Source: Propionicicella superfundia DSM 22317 (GTDB taxonomy: Bacteria; Actinomycetota; Actinomycetes; Propionibacteriales; Propionibacteriaceae). From it: a stretch of 64,000 nt of DNA. The notes beneath the pieces were generated by a model. It saw only the letters and a program-made list of their open reading frames with translations, was not told the origin of the DNA and made no database searches. How positions within the stretch are numbered: the first letter of the stretch is position 1; each line of letters opens with the position of its first letter. Positions 35,758 through 45,669 of the stretch are shown here, in pieces. The DNA lies in NCBI RefSeq assembly GCF_000423465.1, contig NZ_KE384022.1, positions 275,176 through 339,175 on the forward strand, in the 5' to 3' direction. The position numbers and the translations under genes are program-made.

Positions 35758-35917
35758 TCAGGAACGACCATCGCCCGCCGTGGCTGTCTTCGCCGACAGC
35801 GAAATCGTCCTTCACCTGGGCGTCGACCTGTCGGTGCGGACACCGTGCGGAGACGCCCGCGACCGGATCACGGTACGCGCCCCCGGGCCGGAGCATGATG
35901 GCTGCGATCATGGCCGG

Positions 35918-37312
35918 GTGCTGCGATCCGACGACCTGCTCGACCTGACCGCCACCGACCTGGCCGCGCGGCTGCGGTCCGGCGCCGTCCCCGTGGCCGA
36001 ACTCACCGCGGCGGCGGTGCGCCGTATCGCTGCCAGGGACGTCCGGCTGGCGGCCTTCGCCGAGGTCCGCGACGAGGCCGCACGCGAAGCCGCCGCGCTC
36101 GACGCCCTCCCGGCCGAGGAGAAGGCATCCCTCCCCCTGTTCGGCGTTCCCGTGGCCGTCACGCAGGACATGGACGTGGCGGGCAGCGTCACGACCTTCG
36201 GCGGCCGGACCATGACGACCCCGGCCGCCGCCGACGCCGAGGTCGTGCGCCGGCTGCGCGCCGCCGGCGCCGTCATCGTCGGCAAGACGCACATGGCCGA
36301 GTTCGGACACGGGCCCCACACCGAAGGCCCCTGGGGGTGGACGTCCAACCCGCGCGACCTCGGCCGCAGCGCCGGCGGGTCGTCGGGCGGCTCGGCCGTC
36401 GCCGTCGCGAGCGGCCTGGTCCCGGTCGCGCTCGGAACGGACGCGGACGGCTCCATCCGCATCCCCGCCGCCTGGACCGGCGTGTACGGGCTCAAGCCCA
36501 GCCGCGGCCTGGTCTCCACGTCGCCGCACCGCACCATCTGGCACGCCCTCGGCCAGCACGGACCCCTGGCCCGATCGGTGGCCGACCTCCGTGCGGTGGT
36601 CGACGTCATCGCGGGCAACGTCGACACCGACGAATACCGGCTGGTCACGGAACCGGCGGAGTACGAGTCGGCCCGGCTGCGCGTCGGCTGGACGATCAGC
36701 GCGCCCGTCCCGGGGGTGACGGCCGATCATGCATCGGCGCTCACCGTGGCACGGGCGGCGCACGCGCTGCAGCGGGCGGGGCATCAGGTCACGGCGAAAC
36801 CGTTCACCGCCCACGGAACGCCGCTGACCTCTCTCGTCCAGGCCGACGCGGGCATCCGCGACACCCTCCGGACGGTGGACCACCCCGACCGCGCCGAAAC
36901 GCGCAACCGGCAGGCCGCGGCGATCGCCGACCGGACGCCTCGGGCCGTGCTCCGCCGGGCACTCGCCGAAACCGACCGGATCGCGTTCGCCTCCGCCCTC
37001 GCGTTCAAGCGGCTGGACGTCCTGCTGACGCCCGTCACACCCGCGCCGCCTGGCCCGGTCCGCCGACAGGCGCACGCGGGACTGGCCGCGACCCGGATCG
37101 GATCGACACGGACGATCGCATACACCTCGTACTGGAACATCGCCGGCAACCCGGCGCTCAGCGTCCCCGCCGGGACGGCGGACAGCGGACTGCCGCGAGC
37201 CGTCCAGATCGTCGGCGGCACCGGTCGCGACGACGTCGTCCTCGCCTGTGCCGAGGCGCTCGCGGAGATCTACGGCCCCGCGACCATCGCCTGGCCGCCG
37301 CACGGCCGGTGA
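35918..37312 (+). CDS. Amidase-signature family protein lacking the catalytic Lys
   Basis: A 464-residue amidase-family protein. The Gly/Ser-rich motif SAGGSSGGSAVAVASG and the nucleophile region GTDADGSIRIPA are present. The normal PVAVKDN segment reads PVAVTQDMDVAG, so the Lys of the Ser-Ser-Lys triad is Thr (codon ACG, one base from AAG), and GG before the Ser is DG. It may be inactive or altered. GTG at 35918 is chosen because the upstream frame overlaps the IS end. The single gene lies between the IS and a MerR-controlled pair. Confidence 0.85.
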   Translation: MLRSDDLLDLTATDLAARLRSGAVPVAELTAAAVRRIAARDVRLAAFAEVRDEAAREAAALDALPAEEKASLPLFGVPVAVTQDMDVAGSVTTFGGRTMTTPAAADAEVVRRLRAAGAVIVGKTHMAEFGHGPHTEGPWGWTSNPRDLGRSAGGSSGGSAVAVASGLVPVALGTDADGSIRIPAAWTGVYGLKPSRGLVSTSPHRTIWHALGQHGPLARSVADLRAVVDVIAGNVDTDEYRLVTEPAEYESARLRVGWTISAPVPGVTADHASALTVARAAHALQRAGHQVTAKPFTAHGTPLTSLVQADAGIRDTLRTVDHPDRAETRNRQAAAIADRTPRAVLRRALAETDRIAFASALAFKRLDVLLTPVTPAPPGPVRRQAHAGLAATRIGSTRTIAYTSYWNIAGNPALSVPAGTADSGLPRAVQIVGGTGRDDVVLACAEALAEIYGPATIAWPPHGR

Positions 37313-37343
37313 TTGCCGGACACGAGGTTGCCGGCGCGCAGGG

Positions 37344-37375
37344 TTTGACGTAGAGCGCGCTCCAACTTCTAGCCT
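37344..37375 (+). promoter_or_regulatory. MerR-type promoter/operator
   Basis: TTTGAC (37344-37349) and TAGCCT (37370-37375) are separated by 20 bp that contain the imperfect palindrome TAGAGCGCGCTCCAA. A long spacer with a central dyad is the hallmark of MerR-family promoters. It lies 6 bp before the GTG of the MerR-type gene. Confidence 0.7.
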
Positions 37376-37381
37376 GCTGGT

Positions 37382-37795
37382 GTGGCAGAGGACGAGGCAG
37401 GTCTCACGATCGCGCAGATGAGCGCGGCGACCGGGGTGACGGCGCACACGCTGCGCTACTACGAGCGCGCGGAACTGATCCGCCCGGTGGCCCGGGACTC
37501 CGGCGGCCGGCGCCGGTACTCGGCGGCAGACGTGGAGTGGGTGGCGTTCCTGCTGCGTCTTCGGGAGACGGGTATGCCGATCGCGCAGATGCGCGACTAC
37601 GCGGTTCTCCGAGAGCAGGGTCCCGTCACGACGGAGCCCCGCTTGCGACTGCTGGAAGCACACCAGGCGGGCCTGCGCGAGCAGATCGCCCGCCTGCGCA
37701 CCCATGAGCAGGCGCTGACGAAGAAGATCACGACCTACCGAGACGACCTCGCCGCACTCCGAGCACATCAACAGAACGGAATGGACGATGACTGA
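37382..37795 (+). CDS. MerR family transcriptional regulator
   Basis: A regulator of 137 residues. Winged HTH: LTIAQMSAATGVTAHTLRYY then RPVARDSGGRRRYSAADVEW, followed by a long dimerisation coiled coil (RLRLLEAHQAGLREQIARLR). No metal-binding Cys pair is present at the C-terminus, so it is of the NmlR/AdhR-like or aldehyde-responsive sort rather than a metal sensor. GTG at 37382. Its last codons overlap the next gene by 8 bp. Confidence 0.88.
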   Translation: MAEDEAGLTIAQMSAATGVTAHTLRYYERAELIRPVARDSGGRRRYSAADVEWVAFLLRLRETGMPIAQMRDYAVLREQGPVTTEPRLRLLEAHQAGLREQIARLRTHEQALTKKITTYRDDLAALRAHQQNGMDDD

Positions 37796-38192
37796 GACGA
37801 CGGAGCGACAGCAGCGCTTCGAGCACGGCAGGAAGGTGCTCGATGCCATCGACGGGACGGCCGGAGCGAACGTCATCGACGCGCTCGGCGACATCTCCCC
37901 GGAACTCGGCCATCAGGTGGTCGCGTGGGGCTTCGGCGAGATCTACTCGCGGCCCGGCCTGGAGCCCCGCGATCGCCAGCTCGTGACGCTCGGGATGCTC
38001 ACCGCACTCGGCGGCTGCGAGCCGCAGCTCGACGTGCACATCAACGCGGCTCTCAACGTCGGGCTCACCCCGCAGCAGATCATCGAGGCGTTCCTGCACT
38101 CCGCCGTCTACTGCGGGTTCCCCCGCGCCCTGAACGCCACGTTCACCGCGAAGAAGGTCTTCGCCGAGCGCGGACTGCTGCCGGTCGGATAG
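37788..38192 (+). CDS. Carboxymuconolactone decarboxylase family protein
   Basis: A protein of 134 residues from the CMD/AhpD-like alpha-helical family. Typical segments: RPGLEPRDRQLVTLGMLTAL, GCEPQLDVHINAALNVGLTP, QQIIEAFLHSAVYCGFPRAL. The AhpD CxxC redox pair is absent, so it is nearer to gamma-carboxymuconolactone decarboxylase. The actual substrate is unknown. It overlaps the MerR-type gene and is presumably its target through autoregulation. Confidence 0.85.
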   Translation: MTETTERQQRFEHGRKVLDAIDGTAGANVIDALGDISPELGHQVVAWGFGEIYSRPGLEPRDRQLVTLGMLTALGGCEPQLDVHINAALNVGLTPQQIIEAFLHSAVYCGFPRALNATFTAKKVFAERGLLPVG

Positions 38193-38204
38193 CCGCCGCG
38201 TCGT

Positions 38205-38810
38205 TCAGGCGGCGCTGCGGTTGTACGAGATCACGCGCCAGCGGTGACCGCGCTTGCGCATGACCGCCCAGTTCGCGTTGCCCATCACGGCCAGGCCGCC
38301 GAGGACGCTCCACTCCCAGCCGACGACGTGGGCCATGCCGACGCGCAGCCCGTTTCCGTGTCCGGCGATGACGATGCGGTGCCCTTCATGACGCGCGGCG
38401 ATGTCCAGCAGGGCCTCGCCCACCCGCACCCCGACCTGCCCGAGCGTCTCGCCCTCGGGCGAGCGGGGGAAGTCGACGTGCTCGTCGACGAGCCGCTGAT
38501 AGTCGGGGAACATGACCTTGACCTCGTCCATCGTGCGGCCGGCCCACGAGCCCACGTCGATCTCGCGGAGCCGCTCGTCCACCTCGACAGGCAGGCCGGT
38601 GCGCTGCGCGAGCGCCTCGGCCGTCCGCCGCGCCCTGCCGAGGTCGGAGCTGTAGATGATCTCAGGCTTGGCCTGGGCGAGCTTCACGGCAGCCGCCTTC
38701 GCCTGCAACTCCCCGAGCTCGTTCAGCGGGACGTCCGTCTGCCCCTGGAAGCGGGTCTCCCGGTTCCATTCCGTCTCGCCGTGGCGCCACAGGATCAACT
38801 CGGTGGTCAC
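38205..38810 (-). CDS. Histidine phosphatase family protein
   Basis: A 201-residue phosphoglycerate-mutase-like phosphatase. The catalytic RHGE motif is in LILWRHGETEWN. The second His is in IVIAGHGNGLRVGMAH. IIYSSDLGRARRTAEAL and EIDVGSWAG are family-typical. GTG at 38810 overlaps the rsfS stop (GTGA). It ends the rplU-to-nadD operon; actinobacterial homologues in this position are often annotated as phosphoglycerate mutase or glucosyl-3-phosphoglycerate phosphatase, but the substrate is not shown here. Confidence 0.88.
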   Translation of the reverse strand: MTTELILWRHGETEWNRETRFQGQTDVPLNELGELQAKAAAVKLAQAKPEIIYSSDLGRARRTAEALAQRTGLPVEVDERLREIDVGSWAGRTMDEVKVMFPDYQRLVDEHVDFPRSPEGETLGQVGVRVGEALLDIAARHEGHRIVIAGHGNGLRVGMAHVVGWEWSVLGGLAVMGNANWAVMRKRGHRWRVISYNRSAA

Positions 38811-39184
38811 GGCCTCGATCCCATCGTCGCGGGAGGAAGTGCGATCTGCGGGGCGTCGCGCCACAGCCGCTCCAACGAGTACGTCTCGCGCTCCTCGGCG
38901 TGCATGACGTGCACCACGACATCGAGGTAGTCCAGCAGGACCCACCGGTTCTCACGGTCCCCCTCCCGCCGGGCGCGCTTGACGCCCTCGCGGAGCAGGC
39001 GTTCCTCGATCGCGTCCACGACGGCACCGACCTGCCGCTCGTTCGACGCGCTCACGACGAGGAAGACGTCGGTGATCGCAAGATGCTCCGACACGTCGAA
39101 GGCGACAGGATCCGCGGCGAGCTTGTCGCGGGCGGCATCGGCGGCGATGCGGGTGAGCTCCAGCGCGCGTGGGCTGGCTGTCAT
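38807..39184 (-). CDS. rsfS: Ribosome silencing factor
   Basis: A protein of 125 residues (RsfS/Iojap/YbeB) that binds L14 and blocks subunit joining in starvation. Typical segments are [19 protein letters not shown] and [20 protein letters not shown]. The ATG at 39184 overlaps the nadD stop by 4 bp (ATGA). The nadD-rsfS-phosphatase order is common in bacteria. Confidence 0.95.
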   Translation of the reverse strand: MTASPRALELTRIAADAARDKLAADPVAFDVSEHLAITDVFLVVSASNERQVGAVVDAIEERLLREGVKRARREGDRENRWVLLDYLDVVVHVMHAEERETYSLERLWRDAPQIALPPATMGSRP

Positions 39185-39837
39185 GAGGCGACTCCGGGTT
39201 CGCGGTACAGACCGCGCTTGGCGATGTACTGAACGATACCGTCGGGGACGAGGTACCAGATCGGGAGTCCGGCGGCGACGCGGGCGCGGCAGTCGGTCGA
39301 CGAGATCGACAGCGCGGGCACCTCCAGCAGCGTCACCTTGTCGGCCGGCAGATGCGAGATGTCCGACTCGTGCAGGCGCACCCCGGGCCTCGACACCCCG
39401 ACGAAATGGGCAAGGTCGAACAGCTCGTCCGCGCCGCGCCAGGTGAGAATCGCGCGCAACGCGTCGGCGCCGGTGATGAAGAGCAACTCCACGTCGGGAC
39501 CGCGCTCGGCCTGCAGGTCACGCAACGTGTCGACGGTGTAGGTCTCCCCCGGTCGGTCGATGTCGACCCGGCTCACCGAGAATCGCGGATTGGACGCCGT
39601 CGCGATGACCGTCATCAGGTAGCGATCCTCGCCGGAGGACACCTTCTGGTTCTTCTTCTGCCACGGCACGCCGGTCGGGACGAACACGACCTCGTGGAGG
39701 TCGAAGCGGGCGGCGGCCTCGCTGGCCGCGACGAGGTGGCCGTGATGAATGGGGTCGAAGGTGCCGCCCATCACGCCCAGGCGATGAGGCGTGCGCTCGT
39801 CGGACGGCAGCGCGAGCCCGGTTGCAGTGGACTCCAT
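39181..39837 (-). CDS. nadD: Nicotinate-nucleotide adenylyltransferase
   Basis: An enzyme of 218 residues that makes deamido-NAD from nicotinate mononucleotide and ATP. The nucleotidylyltransferase motif [12 protein letters not shown] is near residue 24 and the second motif [13 protein letters not shown] (ISST) near the C-terminus. ATG at 39837 overlaps the stop of the small membrane-protein gene (TGATG). nadE, the next step, lies 4 kb away on the other strand. Confidence 0.95.
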   Translation of the reverse strand: MESTATGLALPSDERTPHRLGVMGGTFDPIHHGHLVAASEAAARFDLHEVVFVPTGVPWQKKNQKVSSGEDRYLMTVIATASNPRFSVSRVDIDRPGETYTVDTLRDLQAERGPDVELLFITGADALRAILTWRGADELFDLAHFVGVSRPGVRLHESDISHLPADKVTLLEVPALSISSTDCRARVAAGLPIWYLVPDGIVQYIAKRGLYREPGVAS

Positions 39838-39950
39838 CAGCTATGCGGGCGGCCCTGCCCGACGTGCATCACGACGCCGAGGGCTGTGGCCAGGATCAGG
39901 AAGACGATGACGCCCACGGCGACCGACCCCCAACTGACTGCTGCGATCAT
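39837..39950 (-). CDS. 37-residue membrane peptide between proB and nadD
   Basis: The product starts [20 protein letters not shown] and ends GQGRPHS, with one transmembrane helix over residues 6-29. The ATG overlaps the proB stop (ATGA) and its own stop overlaps the nadD ATG (TGATG), so it is wedged into the coupled chain and is very likely translated. Function unknown. In relatives I would expect proA in this position. Confidence 0.7.
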   Translation of the reverse strand: MIAAVSWGSVAVGVIVFLILATALGVVMHVGQGRPHS

Positions 39951-41143
39951 GCGCCGGAGTCTAGCCGAGACCGCCCCGCGGAAGGCTTCTTCGCGGGACG
40001 TTTGCGGAGCTTGCGCGTCATGAGGAAGTCGCGGTGGACGACCTCTCGCTCGTAGGCCGGCCCGCGCGTGGCGACGAGCTCGCGGGTGCTGAAGCCGATC
40101 ATCGAATGCAGCTCGGCGGCGTCGTAGTTGACGATCCCCCGACCCACGAGGCGCCCGTCGAGAGCGACGAGCTTGATCGGGTCGCCGGCGGTGAACTCGC
40201 CGGCGACCTCGACGATCCCGGCGGGCAGCAGGGACGCGTGCCGCTCGGTGAGCGCCTTCACCGCTCCGTCGTCGAGGACGACCGTGCCCCGGGACTGCGA
40301 CGCGAACGCGAGCCACAGCAACCGCTTCGGCCGCCGCTTGCCCGTGGGGTGGAACAGGGTGCCGACATGTCCCCCCTGGATCACCGCGGCGGCCTCCTCG
40401 GCGCAGCCGAGGACCACGGGGATCCCGGCCGCCGTGGCGATCCGGGCCGCCTCCAGCTTCGTGGTCATCCCGCCGGTGCCGACGGCCGCGCCGCGACGGG
40501 TCGTGTCGACGTCCAGGTCGTCCACGCTCTCGACCTCGGCGATCCTCTCCGCCCCCGGCCGGCTCGGCGCAGTCGTGTACAACGCGTCCACGTCGCTCAG
40601 CAGGAACAGGGCGTCGGCGGTGACGAGGTGGGCGACCAGGGCGGCGAGACGGTCGTTGTCGCCGAAGCGGATCTCGTGCGTCGCGACCGTGTCGTTCTCG
40701 TTGACGATCGGCAGCACGCCGATCTCCAGCAGCCGCGACAGGGTGCGGACGGCGTTGCGGTAGCTCGCCTGCCGCGTCACGTCGTCGACGGTCAGGAGCA
40801 CCTGCCCGACCGTGATGCCGTGCGCGGCGAACGCATCTCCGTAGCGCCGCATGAGGAGTCCCTGCCCGACGGACGCCGCGGCCTGCTGGCTGGCGAGATC
40901 CTGCGGGCGGGTCTGCAGGCCGAGCGGGGGCAGCCCCGCCGCGACGGCCCCGGAGGTCACCAGCACGACCTCACGCCCGTCCTTCCGCGCGGCGGCAAGG
41001 GCGTCTGCGAGAGCAGTCAGGCGCGCACCGTCCAGCGCGCCTCCGTTCGCCGTCAGCGACGACGAGCCCACCTTCACGACGATCCGCCGCGCGCCGACGA
41101 TCTCGGCCCGGACGAGCCGCGAGGTGAGCGATTCCTCAGGCAT
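39947..41143 (-). CDS. proB: Glutamate 5-kinase
   Basis: A protein of 398 residues that phosphorylates glutamate for proline synthesis. Amino-acid kinase domain: [52 protein letters not shown]-terminal PUA domain follows ([20 protein letters not shown]). The tail is Lys/Arg-rich. ATG at 41143 overlaps the end of obgE by 8 bp. proA is not in the window. Confidence 0.95.
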   Translation of the reverse strand: MPEESLTSRLVRAEIVGARRIVVKVGSSSLTANGGALDGARLTALADALAAARKDGREVVLVTSGAVAAGLPPLGLQTRPQDLASQQAAASVGQGLLMRRYGDAFAAHGITVGQVLLTVDDVTRQASYRNAVRTLSRLLEIGVLPIVNENDTVATHEIRFGDNDRLAALVAHLVTADALFLLSDVDALYTTAPSRPGAERIAEVESVDDLDVDTTRRGAAVGTGGMTTKLEAARIATAAGIPVVLGCAEEAAAVIQGGHVGTLFHPTGKRRPKRLLWLAFASQSRGTVVLDDGAVKALTERHASLLPAGIVEVAGEFTAGDPIKLVALDGRLVGRGIVNYDAAELHSMIGFSTRELVATRGPAYEREVVHRDFLMTRKLRKRPAKKPSAGRSRLDSGA

Positions 41144-42638
41144 CGTCGTCCTCGGCGCCGTCGTCGTCCGACAGGCCCTCCAACGCCGCCCGGGTGATGT
41201 CCTCGGCGTGCTTCGCGGCATGGTAGGCCGCGTCGAGCTCGCGCCTCCGGGTCGCCGACGGGCGTTCGGTGGCCAGCCGCTGGTCCTCGCCGCGACGGCT
41301 GAGGATCTCCGCCCCGGACTCCACCTGCGGCGCGAAGTCGAACACAACGGCGTTCTCGCCGCCGATCGCGACGGCGTCCCCGGCACGCGCCCCCTGGGCG
41401 AGGAGTTCGTCCTCGATGCCGATGCGGGAGAGCCGGTCGGCGAGATAGCCGACGGCCTCGCCGTTCGCGAAGTCGGTCTGTGCCACCCAGCGCTCGGGCT
41501 TCTCGCCTCGGACCCGCCACAGGAAGCCGCCGTCGCCGTCGCCGATCCTGCGGATGGTGAACTCCGCCCCACCCGCGACCGGTTTCGGGGTGAGGACGAT
41601 GCGCCGCGGGGCCGGCGCCGGAGCCGCGGCACGGCGCGCGGCGACCAGCTCCGCGAGCGCGAACGTGAGGGACTGAAGCCCCGTCGACGTCTTCGTGGAG
41701 ATCTCGAACACCGGCAGGCCACGCGCCTCCAGCTCGGGCCGGGCCATCGCGGCGAGGTCGGCGGCGTCCGGCACGTCGACCTTGTTCAGCGCGACGAGCC
41801 GCGGCCGGTCCTCCAGGCCGCCGTGCTCGGCAAGTTCGGCCTCGATCACGTCGAGGTCGGTGATCGGGTCGCGACCCGGCTCGTAGGTGGCGCAGTCGAT
41901 GACGTGGACGATCGCCTGACAGCGCTCGATGTGCCGCAGGAACTCGTGTCCGAGCCCACGCCCCTCGGACGCCCCCTCGATGAGCCCGGGGACGTCGGCG
42001 ACGGTGAACGTCGTGTCCCCGGCGACGACGACGCCGAGGTTGGGCACGAGCGTCGTGAACGGGTAGTCGGCGATCTTCGGCCGTGCCCGCGAGATCGCCG
42101 CGATGAGGGACGACTTGCCGGCGCTCGGGAACCCGACCAGACCCACATCGGCCAGGACCTTCAGCTCGAGCCGGACGCCGCGCGCCTGTCCCTCTTCGCC
42201 CAGCAGCGCGAAACCGGGCGCCTTGCGCGCCGGCGAGGCGAGGGCCGCGTTGCCGAGGCCCCCGCGGCCACCGGCGGCGATGACGAACTCCGTGCCCGCC
42301 CCGACGAGATCGGCGAGTTCCTCGCCCGTCTCGACGTCCGACACGACGGTTCCATCCGGCACGGGCAGGACGATGTCGGACCCGTTCGCGCCGTTGGCGT
42401 GGCCGCCCCTGCCGGGCTGGCCGTTCTCGGCCCGCCGCTGCGACTGCCTGTGGTACTCGACCAGGGTCGTGAGATCGGGGTCGACGCGCAGGATCACCGA
42501 TCCGCCGTCACCGCCGTTGCCGCCGTCGGGGCCGCCGAGCGGTTTGAACTTCTCGCGGTGCACCGAGGCGCAGCCGTGCCCGCCGTTGCCACCGGAGACC
42601 CGCAGGGTCACCTGGTCGACGAAGGAGGGAATCGCCAT
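41136..42638 (-). CDS. obgE: GTPase ObgE/CgtA
   Basis: A ribosome-assembly GTPase of 500 residues. The glycine-rich Obg fold (residues 1-158: [28 protein letters not shown]), the G domain ([33 protein letters not shown]) and a C-terminal OCT domain ([20 protein letters not shown]) are in order, with an acidic tail. ATG at 42638 ([12 protein letters not shown]) is the normal start. It follows rplU-rpmA in the conserved order. Confidence 0.96.
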   Translation of the reverse strand: MAIPSFVDQVTLRVSGGNGGHGCASVHREKFKPLGGPDGGNGGDGGSVILRVDPDLTTLVEYHRQSQRRAENGQPGRGGHANGANGSDIVLPVPDGTVVSDVETGEELADLVGAGTEFVIAAGGRGGLGNAALASPARKAPGFALLGEEGQARGVRLELKVLADVGLVGFPSAGKSSLIAAISRARPKIADYPFTTLVPNLGVVVAGDTTFTVADVPGLIEGASEGRGLGHEFLRHIERCQAIVHVIDCATYEPGRDPITDLDVIEAELAEHGGLEDRPRLVALNKVDVPDAADLAAMARPELEARGLPVFEISTKTSTGLQSLTFALAELVAARRAAAPAPAPRRIVLTPKPVAGGAEFTIRRIGDGDGGFLWRVRGEKPERWVAQTDFANGEAVGYLADRLSRIGIEDELLAQGARAGDAVAIGGENAVVFDFAPQVESGAEILSRRGEDQRLATERPSATRRRELDAAYHAAKHAEDITRAALEGLSDDDGAEDDDA

Positions 42639-42717
42639 GAGCCGTCCGTTCGCGTCCGGAAACTCGTCAGGCGACCCCGTGAGGGGCCGCCTGCGACATG
42701 GAAAGCCTGACGACGCG

Positions 42718-42987
42718 TCAGGACGCGTCGGCGGTCTCGGAAACCTGCACCGACACGACGCGGCGTCCGCGTGCGGTCCCGAACTGCACGTTGCCGGCGC
42801 GCAGCGCGAACAACGTGTCGTCTCCGCCGCGTCCCACGCCGTCACCGGGATGGAAGTGGGTGCCGCGCTGCCGGACGATGATCTCGCCGGTGCTCACGTA
42901 CTCGCCGCCGAACCGCTTGACGCCCAGCCGCTGGGCGTTGGAATCGCGCCCGTTGCGCGAAGAGGAAGCGCCCTTCTTGTGTGCCAT
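42718..42987 (-). CDS. rpmA: 50S ribosomal protein L27
   Basis: A protein of 89 residues starting [20 protein letters not shown], the strongly conserved L27 N-terminus that reaches the peptidyl-transferase centre. There is no N-terminal cleavage extension as seen in Firmicutes. It lies 7 bp after rplU. Confidence 0.97.
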   Translation of the reverse strand: MAHKKGASSSRNGRDSNAQRLGVKRFGGEYVSTGEIIVRQRGTHFHPGDGVGRGGDDTLFALRAGNVQFGTARGRRVVSVQVSETADAS

Positions 42988-42994
42988 CTCAGCC

Positions 42995-43303
42995 TCAGCT
43001 CTCGATCCCGGTCACCTTGACCTGGGTGTACCGCTGACGGTGCCCCTGGCGCTTCTTGTACCCGGTCTTGTTCTTGTACTTGACGATCTTGATCTTCGGG
43101 CCCTTGACCTCGCCGAGAACCTCGGCCGTCACGCTCACCTTGCCGAGTGCCTCGGCCTCGGAGGTGACGTCGGCACCGTCGACCACGAGAAGCGGGGTCA
43201 GCTCGACAGAACCACCGACCTCGGTCTCGACCTTGTCGATCTCCAGCACGTCGCCGACCGCAACCTTGTGCTGGCGTCCGCCGCTGCGCACGATCGCGTA
43301 CAC
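42995..43303 (-). CDS. rplU: 50S ribosomal protein L21
   Basis: A protein of 102 residues beginning [20 protein letters not shown] and ending with [19 protein letters not shown], which binds 23S rRNA. GTG at 43303 matches the family start. An in-frame GTG at 43327 would add eight residues. It is the first gene of the operon. Confidence 0.95.
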   Translation of the reverse strand: MYAIVRSGGRQHKVAVGDVLEIDKVETEVGGSVELTPLLVVDGADVTSEAEALGKVSVTAEVLGEVKGPKIKIVKYKNKTGYKKRQGHRQRYTQVKVTGIES

Positions 43304-43616
43304 GCCTGCCCCACTCTCTATGTTCACCTTCGGTCTCGGGCTGAACCTGTCAGCCTGGACGGAGCCGGGGACGAGGAACCGTCACCACTGGGCACCGAGG
43401 GTCAAGGCTACGCGGCGACCCTCACCCTGGTCAAACGCACGACCTCTCGGCGTCGCCCCACGGACGCCGACCGACGGATTCCGCGACCGGGACGGCCCGC
43501 GGCCGGACGCCGCGGATCGCGAACGGCCGCCCGGCGCGGGACACTAAGGTCACGGCGAGGGCCGCCCCGCGTGTGGGGGGACAGCCGCCGGCGCGGACGA
43601 CTCTGGAGGTTCAACG
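43304..43616. other. Divergent region between rplU and nadE
   Basis: About 310 bp holding both promoters. A hairpin GAGGGTC/GACCCTC (43397-43423, 13-nt loop) lies about 100 bp upstream of rplU and could be part of its mRNA leader. I see no gene. Confidence 0.45.
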
Positions 43617-45653
43617 GTGGAATTCTACAACCTGTACGCCCACGGCTTCGCACGGGTCGCGGCCTGTACCGGCCCCGTCGTCCTGGCCGATCCCGTCGCC
43701 AACGCGCGGACCATCGCCGCTCACGTGCAGGCCTGCGCGGACGACGGCATCGCCCTCGCCGTGTTCCCCGAGTTGAGCCTGTCCGGCTACTCGCTGGACG
43801 ACCTCGTCCTCCAGGATGTGCTCCTGGACGCCGTCGACCAGGCCATCGCCGACCTCGCCGCCGCCACCGCCGACGCCTCGGTCGTGGTCGTCGTCGGCGC
43901 ACCCCTGCGCAGCCTCAACAGGATCTACAACTGTGCGGTCGTCCTGTGCCACGGCGAGGTGCTCGGCGTGGTGCCGAAGTCGTACCTGCCGACATATCGC
44001 GAGTTCTACGAGCGGCGCCAGCTCGCTCCGGGGGACGACGTCACCGGCGAGATCCGCGTCGGCGGAGTCGATGCCCCGTTCGGGACCGACCTCCTGTTCA
44101 GCGCCGCGGACCTGCCCCACTTCATCCTCGCCGTGGAGATCTGCGAGGACATGTGGGTGCCGATCCCCCCGAGCAGCGAGGCCGCGCTCGCCGGCGCGAC
44201 CGTCATCGCGAATCTGTCCGGATCCCCCATCACCGTCGCCCGCGCCGAGGATCGGAAACTGCTGGTCACCTCGGCCTCGGCCCGGTGCCTGTCCGCGTAC
44301 CTGTATGCGGCCGCCGGGGAGGGCGAGTCGTCCACCGACCTGTCGTGGGACGGCCAGACGATGATCGCCGAGAACGGCGCGCTCGTCGCACGGGGCGAGC
44401 GTTTCGCCACCGGGCCGCAGACGACCGTGTACGACGTCGACCTCTCCACGCTGGCCGCCGAGCGCTACCGCCAGGGGACGTTCGACGACAATCGCCGCGC
44501 CACCCAGCGCACCGACTTCCGGTGGGTCGAGTTCGCCCTCCGGCCGCCGACCGGGGATCTGGGACTGCGGCGGGACGTCGCCCGCTTCCCGTTCGTCCCC
44601 GCCGACGCGCGGCGCCTCGCGCAGGACTGCTACGAGGCGTACAACATCCAGGTGGCGGGCCTCGTGCAGCGCCTGCGGTCGATCGGGAACCCGAAGATCG
44701 TCATCGGGGTCTCGGGCGGTCTCGACTCGACCCAGGCGCTGATCGTCGCGGCCCGCGCCATGGACCGCCTCGGACGGCCGCGCACCGACATCCTCGCCTT
44801 CACGATGCCGGGGTTCGCGACGAGCGGCCACACGCGCGCCAACGCCGAGGCTCTGGCGACCTCGCTCGGCGTCACGTTCGAGACGCTCGACATCACCCCG
44901 GCGGCCCGGCAGTTGCTCGCCGACATGAGGCACCCGTTCGCGGCCGGTGAGGCGGTGTACGACGTGACGTTCGAAAACGTCCAGGCGGGCCTGCGCACCG
45001 ACTACCTGTTCCGCCTCGCCAACCAGCGCGGCGGCATCGTGCTCGGCACCGGCGACCTGTCGGAGCTCGCGCTCGGCTGGTGCACCTACGGCGTCGGCGA
45101 TCACATGTCCCACTACAACGTGAACGGCGGCGTGCCCAAGACGCTCATGCAGCACCTCATCCGGTGGGTCGTCGCGACCGAGCAGTTCGGGCAGGAGACG
45201 TCCGACGTCCTGCAGTCCATCCTCGACACCGAGATCACCCCCGAACTGGTGCCGGTCGCCGAGGGCCAGACGCCGCAGTCGACCCAGGCGTCGGTCGGGC
45301 CGTACGCGCTGCAGGACTTCACCCTGTTCCACGTGCTGCGCCGCGGCATGCCGCCGTCGAAGATCGCGTTCCTCGCCTGGCACGCCTGGCACGACGCCGC
45401 CGCCGGGGCCTGGCCTGCCAACTTCCCCGACGACGAGCGCGTCGCCTACGATCTGGCCGCGATCCGCCACTGGCTGGAGGTGTTCTGCCGCCGCTTCTTC
45501 GGCTTCGCCCAGTTCAAGCGGTCGGCGCTGCCGAACGGACCGAAGGTCGTCCACGGCGGCTCGCTGTCCCCCCGCGGGGACTGGCGGGCGCCGTCCGACA
45601 CGTCGGCCGCCCTGTGGCTCGCCGAACTCGAGCGAAACATCCCCGTGCGGTGA
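43617..45653 (+). CDS. nadE: Glutamine-dependent NAD+ synthetase
   Basis: A protein of 678 residues that amidates deamido-NAD. The N-terminal nitrilase-type glutaminase has the Glu (FPELSLSGY), Lys (PKSYLPTYREFYE) and Cys (EICEDMW) triad. The C-terminal synthetase has the ATP-binding SGGLDS motif (IGVSGGLDSTQAL). This long form matches the mycobacterial type. GTG at 43617 has GGAGG upstream. Converges on the RNase E/G gene. Confidence 0.95.
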   Translation: MEFYNLYAHGFARVAACTGPVVLADPVANARTIAAHVQACADDGIALAVFPELSLSGYSLDDLVLQDVLLDAVDQAIADLAAATADASVVVVVGAPLRSLNRIYNCAVVLCHGEVLGVVPKSYLPTYREFYERRQLAPGDDVTGEIRVGGVDAPFGTDLLFSAADLPHFILAVEICEDMWVPIPPSSEAALAGATVIANLSGSPITVARAEDRKLLVTSASARCLSAYLYAAAGEGESSTDLSWDGQTMIAENGALVARGERFATGPQTTVYDVDLSTLAAERYRQGTFDDNRRATQRTDFRWVEFALRPPTGDLGLRRDVARFPFVPADARRLAQDCYEAYNIQVAGLVQRLRSIGNPKIVIGVSGGLDSTQALIVAARAMDRLGRPRTDILAFTMPGFATSGHTRANAEALATSLGVTFETLDITPAARQLLADMRHPFAAGEAVYDVTFENVQAGLRTDYLFRLANQRGGIVLGTGDLSELALGWCTYGVGDHMSHYNVNGGVPKTLMQHLIRWVVATEQFGQETSDVLQSILDTEITPELVPVAEGQTPQSTQASVGPYALQDFTLFHVLRRGMPPSKIAFLAWHAWHDAAAGAWPANFPDDERVAYDLAAIRHWLEVFCRRFFGFAQFKRSALPNGPKVVHGGSLSPRGDWRAPSDTSAALWLAELERNIPVR

Positions 45654-45669
45654 CGGACAGGCAGCGGCC

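Noticed and set aside
34263-38200. Integrated genomic island at tRNA-Ala
   Set aside because: No integrase of the tyrosine or serine type and no repeated tRNA 3' end; only a single IS is seen.
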